Counted from the first letter of the stretch, positions 1 through 12,094 are shown. The stretch is 64,000 nucleotides of DNA from Parasponia andersonii (GCA_002914805.1 JXTB01000206.1:229086-293085); one strand, 5' to 3'. Notes: a model not told the origin generated them from the letters alone. Numbers and translations are program-made.

Positions 1-1878
1 TTGAAGTATGGTAGTGTACTGTTCTTAAAGTAAGGTGTTTTAAGGATTAGTGTCACAACTAAGGCAACAGCAATGGAAACAGCTACTCCAATCGCTTTTG
101 GTTTCAGTCCACCACTACTTCCTCTTTGCTTGAAGCCTAGCTCTGAGAGCTTCTTATGCGATGCAGCATAGTCTGCAAAGAATACATCCTCAACCTGCCA
201 AATAGATTTGAAAAGACTTAAAAAAATGAAAAAGAGGGCAGATAATTTGATTTTCTAAAGTGGGAAGTTTCTAATTTAATTTACCTTTGCATAAAGTTCA
301 ACATAGCGGCGGAACACGGGATCTTCAACTAAAGCCTTGTCAGTGGGAAGTTTCAAGAGTCCTTTTGAATCCCCATTCAAAAGTTCACTGTCCCAAACAT
401 AAGAAAAGAAGACATGTATATAGTCATGAGGTATGCTATATATAGTAGTCATAATCACAAGAGACTGATTATGAATGTTACTATAGTTGTCAAAGCTTTT
501 ATTCATCTTACACAAAGTATGAGTTATCGAACTTCAAAGGGTCTTTTGTCCATGGTCCATCAAAGCCTGATCTCTCCTGATGCGCCCTTCCCTATTCCAA
601 AAGGAAAGAAAAATGTTAGTTTTAAAGAACTTAATATTAATGATGAAAAAAAAAATCTTGTCGACTTTGGATCCCCATATAAAATTAAGTTACCAATGTA
701 TGGCCTCCAGATAGTGCAACGATGTCCTTGTCTGATAGACCCATGCGATAGAATACAGCCCTCAAATGTGATGCACCTGCAAGAACGGGTTAATAATATC
801 ATTTGACCCTTTCTATCTGTCACAATAGGCGTTAATTTCAAATTTTTTTCCATAGTTTAATGTTACCAATATTGTTAAATTTAGTCATTTCAAAAACGTC
901 AGAAAATCATGATTATTACATTATATCTCTGCTCCGCAATTACATAAAATTCATTTTCATTGGAATTTAACAACTAAAAGAGGTCATCTGTTGGTGAGAA
1001 TTGACACATCATGTAATGTTATTACCTTCTTTAGCATCTGGAAGGCGACCCTCTTCCGGAGATTCATTTGAATCCTGATTGTGAGAGACAATGAAAAGTT
1101 GGTATATAGCAACAAATTTAACTTGGAAAGTAATTGTTTAGTTTATAGTAGTTCGACAAGTAATATGACTACATATATACATATATAGTTATATACCTTT
1201 CTACCGGGAACAAAGTCGATAGTTGGACCTCCAGTTACCTCAACTGCAACCACTCCAGCAAGCTGAAAAACATAACCAAAGTATGTAGCTTTCGAATTGA
1301 ATTCTTATACCAATATAATTAAATGTTTTAATGAGACTATCTATTCACCTGGTAAAGGTCTGCATAAGTTATCTTCGGATGTTTGGCCTTTACTTCCTCT
1401 GAAAATCAACACACCAACAAAAATTAATTCATTGAGAATGAAGAATCTACCGCTAATTATTTTCTTTATAAATAAAATTTTCAAATGTATAGATTAGCCA
1501 AAAAAAAAAAAAGCACTCACCACATAAATCAACAGCGATTTTCAAACCATTGTTTGCATTATGTTGTAATTCTTTCTGGTTCCTGATAGAGCCATCAGGA
1601 CCTCCGGTCTTTGTTTTAACATCGTAGGTTCCAGCATCATGCCACCTGCCGCAGTGTTTGACATGTGAATCTATAATTCATAGTTCAAACCACGCCTACG
1701 TACAATGAGGAAGCATAACAAAAGCATTAGTAGTAGTAAATTTCAAAAAGAAAATGATTGTTTACGCCAAACGAAGCATGATAGGAGCACAAGATTTGCT
1801 GGAGATAAGAGCACGAAGGTCTCGGCGAGCTTTCTCAATTTCCTTAAGATACTCTGCGTCCACGTTAGGTGCAGCCAT
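1..1878 (-). CDS. Ascorbate peroxidase with C-terminal membrane anchor (copy 1, 3' end cut by window)
   Basis: Class I haem peroxidase that reduces H2O2 with ascorbate. Nine exons read on the minus strand: 1766-1878, 1521-1645, 1349-1398, 1197-1262, 1026-1074, 694-776, 512-591, 285-387 and 1-194 (continues beyond the window). The first eight exons sum to 669 nt, so exon 9 begins in phase 0. Visible motifs are the distal pocket [11 protein letters not shown], the proximal His in LSGGHTLGRAH, the Trp in GPWT and the Asp in LPTDKAL. The start [11 protein letters not shown] is the only ATG that fits the family N-terminus. After ELGF the tail has a hydrophobic segment ([18 protein letters not shown]), then [13 protein letters not shown] with no stop before base 1. 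This tail is unlike copy 2, so the membrane target may differ. The tail anchor points to the peroxisomal/glyoxysomal APX branch. The gene looks intact as far as seen. Confidence 0.93.
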
Positions 1879-1978
1879 GAGAGCAGGCACGCGTGTATAC
1901 GAGCCCGAAATTGTACAAGTACTTTTGAACCAACACAAGAAGATGAAGATCAATGGAATGAGAGGTTTTCTTTGGGTT

Positions 1979-1986
1979 TCTATATA
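1979..1986 (-). promoter_or_regulatory. Candidate TATA box of APX copy 1
   Basis: On the minus strand an ATATATAG word lies about 100 bases upstream of the APX copy 1 start codon, a distance compatible with a plant TATA box plus a short 5' UTR. This is position and sequence only. Confidence 0.4.
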
Positions 1987-2230
1987 TGTGTATTTGGAGG
2001 CCTAAAATTGAAGAGGACAGCCTTTTTTCGGATTAAGGTAAGGCATTACGAAAAGTATCTGTTATTTGCTTTTGGAAGGGGAAAAGGAAGAAGAAAAGGC
2101 TTCTTTTGCTTATATTCGTTTTCTCATTTATTCCGTTTTCCAATAGTCTTATAGCAACATAACTTGTCTTTCTAGATTGTTATTTCAAATAAAATATTGG
2201 CCTAAAGAAAAACTCATGTAATCCTAACCA

Positions 2231-2410
2231 TCCACACAAGTCATGCATGTTCTTGCAACTGACAGAACTACATTGAGAATAGTGTGCATGCATATCTATG
2301 TTTAATAACCTCATTTTTCATTCACACAATTCATGCATGTTCTTGCAACTAACAGAACTACATTGAGAATAGTATGCATGCATATCTATGTTTAATAACC
2401 TCATTTTTCA
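2231..2410. repeat. Tandem duplication, two 90-bp units
   Basis: Units 2231-2320 and 2321-2410 are nearly identical, with only a few differences. Each contains CATGCATGTTCTTGCAACT and ends in AATAACCTCATTTTTCA. The array lies in the spacer between the two APX genes, downstream of copy 2 and upstream of copy 1, so it may sit in the copy 1 promoter region. Confidence 0.85.
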
Positions 2411-2484
2411 TTCTAAGATTCAGAACAAAAGCTAAAAATATATCTTTTACGCTTCATCTTAAAGAGCTTGTTTGTGTATACAAG

Positions 2485-2639
2485 TCCAATCAACAATACA
2501 ACATAGAATAAGGACTTATTCGATTGGTGGATAACTGTGATTTACTTAATGTTTCTAGTAACTCCAATCAAGAATACAACATGGATAAGGACTTATTTGA
2601 TTGGTGGATCACTATGATTTACTGAATGTTTCTAATACT
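2485..2639. repeat. Tandem duplication, two ~78-bp units
   Basis: Units 2485-2562 and 2563-2639 share TCCAATCAA, then ATACAACAT, then AAGGACTTATT and GATTGGTGGAT, with a handful of substitutions. The pair ends just 15 bases from the stop codon of APX copy 2, so part of it is probably its 3' UTR. Confidence 0.8.
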
Positions 2640-2653
2640 TGACCAATCTTCCT

Positions 2654-5334
2654 TCATTTGGTTCTTCTATGAACTTCATAGAAGTAACTTAAGATCACCA
2701 CAGCTGCAGCAGCAGCAACTCCCACAGCACTTTGCACCAATATTACACTGCTTTTTGTGGCTTCCTTGAGGCTGATAGAAGGTCGAGTAAAGCCTAGCTC
2801 TGATAGTTTTTTGTGTGACTCTGCATAATCTTTGAAGAATGCATCCTCATCCTGCAATATAAAAATGATGATAAACAAACTGAAAAACTCAGAAAACTCA
2901 ATAATATTAGATTTCAACGCCACAGGATATGTCACATAAGTCATAACAAGTTAGCACTAATAACTTGGTGCAAACTAGGACATATGGATGAAATAGGACA
3001 TTGGAGAGATGACAAGTTTTTAGTTTCAGTTTCTTTTCAATAAAAAGCTGCAAATGTATATCACCTTGGCATATAGCTCGACATAGCTTCGGAATGCAGG
3101 ATCATCCAGTAAAGCATTGTCTGAGGGAAGTTTCAACAGTCCCTCTGATTCTCCTTTCAGTAGCTCCCTGCAGAGTGTAGTATTAGCATGTATTCTTGTC
3201 AAATACGTGTTCTACAAGAATATTTCTAATTGAGCAAAAACATGACTGAATATCAGAAGAATTTAATTTCTATTGATTTTCTTACACAAAATACAAATTG
3301 TCGAACTTCAGAGGCTCCCTTGTCCAAGGGCCGTCAAAGCCTGATCGGTCCGGATGTGCCTTGCCCTAAGGAATCAAATTAAAACATGAGTTCCGTGTAT
3401 GTTTACCTTGTTTAAATTATATAATACACAGACAGGGTTGCAAAAATGACTACCAATGTGTGCCCTCCAGAAAGCGCCACAATGTCCTTGTCAGATAGAC
3501 CCATGCGATAAAAGATGTCCTTAAGGTGTGATACGCCTGCAGGAAAATTCACAAAGGAAAAACATACTTTGTTTAAAACTACTAATCTCATGCACTTTTT
3601 TGGTCTATATTCAGATGATAATGTTGTGTAACAAAGCTCTATTCCCTAGTTTGGTTTTCATTTAAGGTCTCGATTCCAATGCATTTAAGATGAACAGAAA
3701 CTCGAGAGACTACATAGAACAATGAAATTCGAGTATTCACTGTTTTGTGTTACAGTGATCTAGACTGTCATTACATAGTAAAATCACTTGCTCATGACAA
3801 TCTCAAAAAGGATAAGTAATAGTTAGGTTGTATTTATGTAGTACATGGAGAATATCCCAGTTGGCACAAATGAAAGTTGGCATGGTTAACTATATACCTT
3901 GTTTAGCATCCGGAAGACGTCCTTCTTCAGGAGATTCCACAGAATCCTGGCCCGGAGATTTAAAAATGTTACTAAAAGCAATTATGAAACTAAAAAAAAC
4001 ATCATCGACATACCTTTCTTCCGGGAAAAAAGTCAATAGTTGGACCTCCAGTCACCTCAACAGCAACAACTCCAGCAAGCTAAACCAAACATAACAGAAT
4101 ATGACTTAGTTGCATTACTCCGGGAATGGAAACATTAATGTCATTTTTACATAGAGTGAACAGCTCTTGTATATCCAAACAGTTTACGGAACTCTTAAAC
4201 CGAACTTGTTTATACATTTGAGCTAAAATGACCTAGACTGAAAGTGAATATCTCATCCAGTAAAGATGGCCCCAAAAAATTAAATTCTTGCATCATACCA
4301 ACGAACATACAATCTGAATTAAGGTCATCTGAAGTTTGTAAACATATTCAGGATAGTTGCCTATCTATTGTTAATTAGTGGTATCTCTACGAACACAGAT
4401 AAGTGTGTGTGTGTGCGTGTGTGTGTCTGTATATATAAATTGAAAGCCAGAGACAGAAAGCTTCTAAAACAAACAATAATCACCTGGTAAAGATCAGCAT
4501 ATGTAATCTTTGGATGTTTGGCCTTCACTTCCTCTGACATCAAAACACAAAGAGGAAACATTAATTAGAGTAAAAATTATTACTCTAAAGATAAATTATG
4601 GTTAAGGTCAATGGCCAACAACATATTTGTACAGAAATTTCAACCACGTAGTCCATTTTTCTAATCATCAATTGTTAATTTTGGCAAAATTATTTTGAGT
4701 CAAAGATATCCCACTTCTCAATTCGCATAATATCGATGTTCCTCCCATATTTGTCATTAACATAATAACAATTTAAAACCAAAAAGACATAATATGCTAG
4801 ACTAAACCTTAATTAGATTACTTAAGTCTAAAATTTACTAAACTGAACATGTTGTGAAAAAGGAAGAAAGCTGACCACAAAAGTTAATGGCAATTTTCAA
4901 GCCACTATTAGCTCCATGCCCCAGTTCATGCTCATTCCTGATTGAGCCATTAGGACCTCCTGTCTTAGTATGAACATCATAAGTACCAGCATCATGCCAC
5001 CTGCCCAAATATTCATTCAAATTTTACCATCTCTGCCTCAAACTAACTTGGTAGTATAAGCATCTTAAGCTACTCACACTCCAAATAAGCCAAAACCCAT
5101 TGAAGCAGTGCTAACAACTAACAAGAAAATCTTAGCTGAATTAATCTAATGATACAGTGAAACTCTGTTTGGTTACTGAGAAAATAAAAAAACAAAAAGA
5201 GAGAGAGTATTTACTTACGCCAAACGAAGCATGATAGGAGCACAATTCTTGCTCGAGATCAAAGCGCGAAGGTATCGACGAGCTTTCTCCACCTCCTTGA
5301 GGTATTCTGCATCTACTACTACTGCTTCCGCCAT
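2654..5334 (-). CDS. APX3-like: Ascorbate peroxidase, peroxisomal membrane type (APX3-like, copy 2)
   Basis: Complete nine-exon gene on the minus strand: 5219-5334, 4876-5000, 4484-4533, 4014-4079, 3898-3946, 3454-3536, 3286-3365, 3065-3167 and 2654-2851, giving 289 aa. Exons 2-8 have exactly the same lengths as in the neighbouring copy, which proves tandem duplication. Key residues seen: Arg37/Trp40/His41 in [11 protein letters not shown] (distal haem pocket), proximal His161 in SGGHTL, Trp177 in GPWT and Asp206 in LPSDNAL, matching the peroxidase triad. The tail after TKSSVILVQ is an Ala/Val-rich membrane segment ending in YEVHRRTK, the hydrophobic-plus-basic tail typical of peroxisomal tail-anchored APX. 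Function by family: ascorbate-dependent H2O2 removal at the cytosolic face of the peroxisome. The length fits the APX3 family. Confidence 0.95.
4407..4431. repeat. (GT)n microsatellite in APX copy 2 intron 3
   Basis: An interrupted GT run followed by TATATATA lies between exon 3 (4484-4533) and exon 4 (4014-4079). It is a plain simple-sequence repeat. Confidence 0.8.
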
Positions 5335-6457
5335 CAAAGCTCAAAATTTTGTACCAGAAGAAGAAGAAGAAGCTCAAAAGGTTTGAAAATATTGGTTTTT
5401 TTTTTTTTTTTTTGGGGGAAAGAAAGAATATTCAAAGCTATATCTATTGCTAATTGCCAAATGATATTTATTTATCGTGATTTTTACTTATTTTTTATTT
5501 ATTTTTTTGGTCTTTGTTAATAGAGCTACGCATTGGTAGCGAGTGTAGTGGGACTCTGTTTGGAGAGAATGATAAGGTAAAGAATTCGGGTATGCGAATG
5601 GAACGTGAGATTTCACTTGGTGAGAGCGCGTGGTGGTGTTGGTGGCTTACTCCTTATCATTTTGTTGGTGTTCGTGCCATCTGGAGTCTTTGAGCCTGTG
5701 CCTTGTCGGAACGGATTAACGAACCGAGTCGTCATCTGTAAGTTATCGTTATAGTGGGCCCATGGTTTTGATGGCGGTTTTCTTAAGCCCAAATGGGCCG
5801 GGCGGTCCGCCCATTTATAAGAAATGCCCCCCATTTTTTTTGTAGCTCATTTTAAAAAATGGCCTTTTTTTACACCTATTTATATAAACAGTTGTTTTAT
5901 AATCTTATTTTGATAAATGGCTTTTTTAGTTGATTATTTTTTAAAAATTAAATCAATTTATACAAAATAAATCATTATATTTTCATCTATTAAATATAAA
6001 AGGCTATTTTCTAAATAAGTTTCAAAATTCGGTCATTATTTAATAGTATTTTAAAAAACAACCATTTTGCAAACAATTATCCAAAATTCGGCCTTTCGGC
6101 TTAAAAGCCCTTTGACAATACGTGGTCGTTGGCTATTAACTAGCTCTGTCATCTCAAACTGCAAATAGAACCGAGAAAAGAGAGAAAAAGATTAGAACAC
6201 TAGAATGCAATGAGAAGGTACTTAATTTTCGAGTTATAAACTTGCTAATTTTTAATTAAATTCTAAGGTAACTCAGAGACAATGCAAATGAAATAATACA
6301 TTCTATATGGTAGTAGCAACAGTTTTAACGGGGCTTGTCTCTCGTTCTTTCTCATCTCAATGTAAATTTATGAACTAAGATTCGATACATCACTCTATAA
6401 CTCTACTATAGTATACGTTACTCGCTTTAATATTTATTACACATTCTTTGCTCAAAT
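5335..6457. other. Spacer upstream of APX copy 2, no gene
   Basis: Contains the APX copy 2 promoter side. The 5' UTR carries a GAA-type run near 5358-5372, followed by a T-rich run. Beyond that the DNA is AT-rich with no coherent ORF. Open frames near 5613-5834 show no family similarity and no splice context. It ends at the left LTR of the copia element. Confidence 0.6.
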
Positions 6458-7060
6458 TGTTGAAAAAATGGTTTGAAAAACAATTATAAATAGTCATTTT
6501 AAGGTATGAAAATATCTAGAATGGAACTTGAGTGAATGAGAAATTAAAACCCAAAGTGAAAAGATTCTATAATTAGATTTGTAACATACTAGAGTTATAA
6601 AATTCATTTTAGACCATTTTTTTAACCTCATAAAGCTAAGGTAATAGCAAAAACATTTTTAGTTATTATGTTGTAACAAATAAACATTTTTCAACCATAT
6701 TAATGGGTTGTTGCTATTATATTGTAACCGCCAAACATTTTTCAACCATATTAATGAGATGTTAATAGTTTTGTTCCCTCATGAATACTATAAAAGGAGA
6801 TCTTCTCCTTCACTTTTAGATACCAAAACATTTCTTAGCTTATTCCTCTCTTCCATATTCTCTCTGTGGCAGTTAAGAAATAGTTAGTTAGTTATTTGAG
6901 AGTTTGAGTTCTTTTTTATCGATGTGGTCGAGCTCTCTCAAGTTCTGGTGATAAAGTTTGGATATTGCTCAGTTCGTTGTAAGTAGCAAGCTGGTGCGAC
7001 ATTGCTATTCGTGAACCATTTTATCCTGAGAAACAAACACTGTTGATATTTTTTTAAGCA
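6458..7060 (+). repeat. Left LTR of copia element (603 bp)
   Basis: Starts TGTTGA and ends AAGCA. It shares long stretches with 11295-12094, for example GAATGAGAAATTAAAACCCA and CATTTCTTAG. It holds two copies of a ~51-bp internal repeat (about 6661-6759) and a TATAAAAG word near 6790 that could be the LTR TATA box. Confidence 0.85.
6661..6759 (+). repeat. Two-unit internal tandem repeat of left LTR
   Basis: Each ~51-bp unit carries TTATGTTGTAAC (or TTATATTGTAAC), then AAACATTTTTCAACCATATT and AATG. The same unit occurs six times in the right LTR. Confidence 0.8.
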
Positions 7061-7114
7061 CCAAGTCATCATTGCGGTTGATGCTTAGAAATAGTCTGAC
7101 CACCTATGTCATAA

Positions 7115-7720
7115 CTATGTAATGGACGGTTTGACCAATTCTTTATGTATTGTATATCGTAATAAGAAGATGGTAAAGGAATTATAGGAGTCACTTGACC
7201 ATATATATAAGACTGCGGATGTTGGGACCAAGAAATTTGTAGTGGAATGCTTCTTAGACTTTAAAACATTTGACTCTAAAATAGTAATAGTCAAGTTTAA
7301 GAATTTCGATTGATTCTTCATGAGATTCAAGTTGAGGGGATGGTCATATGTGAACCTTTCTAAGTAGCTACTGTTATTAAAAAGTTATCCCTTACATTGA
7401 AAGATTTCAAGAGATACTTCAAACACAAGCGAAAGGCAATGAACCTTAAAGAGCTTATTGTGCGACTTCACATTGAGGAAGATAACAGACGGGCTGAAAA
7501 GTCAGGAGCATTGTCCAGTACGCTTATGGCTAAGGAAAATATTATAGAACATTCTCAAGGCTCTAAAGCCAAGAAGAATAATATGAAAAGGCCAAGCCAG
7601 AATTTATAGCCTAAGGGTGGAGTAGACAAGAAGTAAAAATTCTAAAAAAAAGGCTTCAACTATGACAAAATAGATCACAAGACTTCAGACTGTCGACTTC
7701 CAAAGAAGAAGAAGAATGAA
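7115..7720 (+). pseudogene. Copia gag remnant
   Basis: Broken frames encode a copia gag fragment. The piece at 7397-7609 reads KDFKRYFKHKRKAMNLKEL followed by LIVRLHIEEDNR, a signature of plant copia gag. Just after it, at about 7649-7700, a decayed CCHC zinc knuckle reads GFNYDKIDHKTSDC with the first cysteines lost. Upstream frames back to about 7115 carry several stops. It has no host function. Confidence 0.75.
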
Positions 7721-7786
7721 TCCAATGTAATGGATGAAATCACATAAGAGGTTTCTGACGTAAACCTCTATACAATAGTTTATGAA

Positions 7787-10638
7787 GTGAACATAGTATG
7801 GTCTAATCCCAAAGAATGGTGGCTTAACACTAGTGCCACTCGGCATGTATACTCTGACAAAGGCTTGTTCACTTCCTTTAAACCGCTTCAAAACGGGGAG
7901 AAGTTATTTATAGAAAACTCTGCTATATCCACTGTCGAAGGCCAAGGCAAGGTTGTATTAAAGATGACTTCTGGAAATGAACTAACTCTGAACGATGTAC
8001 TGTATGTACTGGAGATTCGCAATAACTTAGTGTCCGATTCATTGCTGAAAAAACATGGATTCTGTATGGTGTTCAAGTCAAATAAAATAGTTTGGTCTAA
8101 GAATGGATTATATGTGGGGAAAGTCTATGTATGTGATGGGCTTTTTAAACTAAATGTAATGACTATTAAGCCAAATAATAATAAAACTACTTCCTCTGCT
8201 TATTTGCTTGACTCTTTTAATACATGGCATGATAGAGTAGGACACATTAATTATGATACTTTGTATAGATTAATTAACTTAAGTCATATACTCGTTTTTA
8301 ATATTGATTCAAAACACAAGTGTGAAACTTACGTTGAGACAAAATTGACTAGGTCATCGTTTCAAAGTGTTGAAAGGAATACTAAACTCCTAAATCTAAT
8401 TCATAGTAATATCTGTAATTTAAAATTTGTACAAACAATGGGAAACAATAAGTATTTTATTATTTTTTCAATGATAGCATAAAATATTGTTATGTGTGTT
8501 TGCTAAAATCTAAGGATGAAGATATAAAGAAATTTATTCTCTAAAAGAATGAGGTTGAGAATCAACTCAATAAAAAAAATTAAAGCGCTAAGAAGTGATC
8601 GAGGTGTAGAGTATGATTTACATTTTGAGGGAATCTGTACACAGTACAGAATTATATACAAAACCACAATACCTTACACGCCTCAGTCAAATCGAGTTAC
8701 TAAGCGAAAGAATTATACCTTGAAAGAAATGATGAATGCAATGATGATAAGTTCTGGGTTATCCCAGAATATGTGGGGAGAAACTATTTTGATGGCCAAT
8801 TACCTTTCAAATAAGGTACCTAAAAAGAAAATAGAAAAGACTCCATATGAGTTGTAGAAAGGAAGAAAACCATCTTACAACTATTTACGAGTACAAGGAT
8901 ATCTTGCCAAAGTGGCCGTACCAACACTTAAAAAAGTGAAAATTAGTCCGAAAACTGTTAATTATATTTTTATTGGCTATGCACAAAACAATAGTGTTTA
9001 TCAGTTTCTTGTGTATGAGTCAAAAACCTCAATCATACATAAAAACACAATAATAGAATCAAGAATAAAAACACAACAATAGAATCAAGAAATACATCAT
9101 TCTTTGAACATATATTTCCTTATAAATCTAAAGAATAAGCAAGTTCGTAGAAACAAATACACGAGATTATTACTGAAAATAGTCAGGACCAAGATAAAAA
9201 TGAAGAAATCGAGATTGAACCTCGACGGAGTAAGAAAGCAAGGATAAGAAAATCTTTTGTTTCGAATTTTCTGACATATTTGCTACAAAGTGAGCTTTGA
9301 ACGTATATTGAGGTTATAAGCTCTACTGAAGTATCTTTGTGGAAAGAGGTTATTAAGAGTGAAATTGATTCTATCTTATAAAATCATACTTGGGAACTAG
9401 TGGACCTTCTTCTTAGATGTAAACCACTAGTTCAAAGTGGATTTTTAAAAGGAAAATGAAAGCTGATGGATCGATTGATAAGTACAAGACAAGACTTGTA
9501 ATTAAAGGCTACAGACAAAAAGAAAGCCTGGACTACTTTGACACTTATTCTCCTGTGACGAGAATAAATTCTATTAGGATGATTCTTGTGATTGTCGCTC
9601 TGTGGAATCTCGAAATACATCAAATGGATGTAAAAACAACCTTTCTAAATAGAAATTTAGAAAAAGAGATCTACATGGAATAACTTAAAGTTTTTCTACA
9701 CTAATGCAGGAAAAAAAAAGTCTGTAAGTTGGTGAAATTTTTGTATGGATTGAAATAAGTCTCGAAACAATGGCATGAAAATTGTGATAACTACGAAGGC
9801 TAATGGTTTTAAAATTAATAAATGTGACAAATGTGTATATGTCAAAGACACCGAAAATAGTTATGTCATTTTGTGTCTTTATGTTGATGACATGCTCATT
9901 GTTGGTAGTGATGATAAAATGATCAAATCTACCAAAAATTTGTTAAATTCAAGATTTGACATAAAAAAACATGGGTTTAGCTGATGTCATTTTTGGAATG
10001 AAAATCTCAAGAGTATTAGATGGGCTTGTTTTAAGTCAGTCATATTATGTGGAAAATATTCTTGGAAAATTCGATAAAGATAATTCTAGAGTTGCAAAAA
10101 TACTAATAGATTTAACTTTACGTTTATCTAAGAATAAAGGAGAGGGTGTTTTTCAAGCAGAGTACTCCATAAAGAAAGGTAGTCTAATGTACTTGATGAG
10201 CTGTATAAGACCAGATATTGCCTATACAATTAATAAATTAAGTAGATATATAAGTAATCTTGGAGCCGAGCATTAGCAAGGGATTATAAGAGTATTGAAA
10301 TACTAGCGGTTTACACGTAGTTATGGGTTGCATTATACAAGTATCCATCCATACTTGAAAGTTATAGTGATGCCAATTTGATATCTGACATTAAATATTC
10401 AAAGTCTATTAGTGATTATGTGTTTACATTAGGAGGTACAACAATGTCATTAAAATCCTCGAAACAAATTGTTATTACCAGATCCATTATGGAATCTGAA
10501 TTTATTGCACTAGATAAATGTGGGGAAGAAGCAGAATGGCTCTGCCACTTCTTAGAGGATATTCCAAGATAGCCAATGCATGTACCTATAATTTGCATAC
10601 ACTGTGATAGTCAATTTGCAATTGGAAGAGCACTGAGC

Positions 10639-10671
<33 letters not shown>

Positions 10672-10833
10672 TTTAGACATAATACTATTAGACAACTGCT
10701 CTTAATTAGGGTTATCTATATGGACTATGTAAAGTCAAAAGATAACATTGTGGATTTACTAACCAAAGGATTAAATAGAGAGTTAGTTAAAAAGTCATCG
10801 AGAAGAATAAGATTAAAGCCCATGAAAGAATAG
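7787..10833 (+). pseudogene. Copia pol remnant (protease, integrase, reverse transcriptase, RNase H)
   Basis: Successive fragments in different frames read through the copia pol domains. At 7800 the protease reads WWLNTSATRHV, where the family has an Asp-Ser-Gly; the catalytic Asp is Asn here. At 8220 the pre-integrase reads TWHDRVGHINYDTLYRL. At 8549-8857 there is an integrase fragment. At 9456-9683 the RT N-terminus includes LVIKGYRQKESLDYFDTYSP. At 9860-9900 the RT active site reads LCLYVDDMLIVGSD. At 10378-10572 the RNase H fragment contains [21 protein letters not shown], and at 10576-10833 the C-terminus contains DNIVDLLTKGLNRELV. Many stops and frameshifts separate the pieces. Confidence 0.9.
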
Positions 10834-11294
10834 GTCGATATAGTGGATACCTAACCTAGTTGACTAGAGATCCCAAAATCTAGGTCCAATGGGACAACTA
10901 AATTGTAAAGACTATGTTAGATCATTGTGGGGATTTCTCCATGTTTATTCCTACGATGAAACAGTGATACCCGTAAAACGAAAGGTTAAGCTATGCTTTT
11001 AATGATTCTTATGCATCGGAAATAGAGTTTCGAGCAGAGTAATGCAGGTTACTTTTAATTAAGAAATTACCTATGTGAGAGAGAAGTATGGCCGCTTCTA
11101 AGGGAATTTTAATGGCGTAATTCTTATTAAACTCTTGCAGAACCAGGCGTATGTTCATGGCCAAAACGAACATAACAGTGAGAACTGAAAAAGTATCAGG
11201 AAAATTCCAATGTGAAATACATTATCATTTACACAAATGATAGAACAATTCAAGAACATCACGTTTACTATTTAATTTCATTTATGTGGGGAAT

Positions 11295-12094
11295 TACTGG
11301 AAAAAATGGTTTGAAAAAATATTGTAGATAGCCATTTTAAGGCATGAAAATACCTAAAATAGAGCTTGAGTGAATGAGAAATTAAAACCCAAAGTGAGAA
11401 GGTTTTAGAATTGGATTTGTAACATACTGGAGTTACAAAATTCATTTTGGACCATTATTTAGCCTCATAAGGTAACATCCAAAAATGTTTTTAGCTGTTA
11501 TGTTGTAACAGATAAATGTTGTTTAACCATATTAATAAGATGTTGTTATTATGTTGTAACTATCAAACGTTTTTCAATCATATTAATGGGTTGTTGCTAT
11601 TATGTTGTAACAAATAAATATTTTTCAGCCATATTAATGGACTGTTGCTGTTATGTTGTAACCACTAAACATTTTTCAACTATATTAATGGGCTCGTGCT
11701 ATTATGTTCTAATAGATAAACGTTTTTCAGCCATATTAATGAGCTGTTGTTATTATGTTGTAACAGCCAAACATTTTTTCAACCATATTAATGGGATATT
11801 AATGGTTTTGTTCCCTCATAAACACAATAAAATGAGACATTCTCCTTCACTTTTAGATATCAAAACATTTCTTAGTTTATTCTTCTCTTCTATATTCTAT
11901 TTGTGGCGGTTAAGAAAGAATTAGTTAGTAGTTTGAGAGTTTGAGTTCTTTTTTTTCGGTGTGGTCGAGCTCTCTTGAGTTCTGGTGATAGAGTTTAGAC
12001 ATTGTTCAGTTTGTTGTGAGTAGCAAGTTAGTACGACGTTGTTATTTGTGAACCGTTTTATCCTGGGAAACAGACGCTGACATTTCTCTAAACA
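11295..12094 (+). repeat. Right LTR of copia element (800 bp)
   Basis: Homologous to 6458-7060 over its whole length but about 200 bp longer. The extra length is explained by four additional ~51-bp internal units. It starts TACTGG (mutated from TGTTGG/TGTTGA) and ends AAACA. Confidence 0.85.
11494..11796 (+). repeat. Six-unit internal tandem repeat of right LTR
   Basis: Six ~51-bp units each contain TTATGTTGTAAC or a close variant, then a CAAACGTTTTTCAACCATAT-like block and TAATGGG. The units differ from each other by several bases, so the array is not a recent expansion. Confidence 0.85.

Larger units (their letters stand above)
6458..12094 (+). mobile_element. Degenerate Ty1/copia LTR retrotransposon
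   Basis: Two direct repeats, 6458-7060 and 11295-12094, flank gag and pol remains in the copia order: gag, protease, integrase, reverse transcriptase, RNase H. The right LTR is preceded by a purine-rich stretch (GTGGGGAA), as expected for a polypurine tract. The LTRs differ at many positions, and all frames carry stops and frameshifts, so the copy is old and inactive. No target-site duplication is obvious (CAAAT on the left, CCTCG on the right), and no clear tRNA primer site follows the left LTR. The element is in the same orientation as the following DUF630/DUF632 gene. Confidence 0.92.

Noticed and set aside
414-806. 130-codon plus-strand open frame
   Set aside because: It lies antisense across APX exons 6 and 7 and their introns; it has no family similarity and is explained as a shadow.
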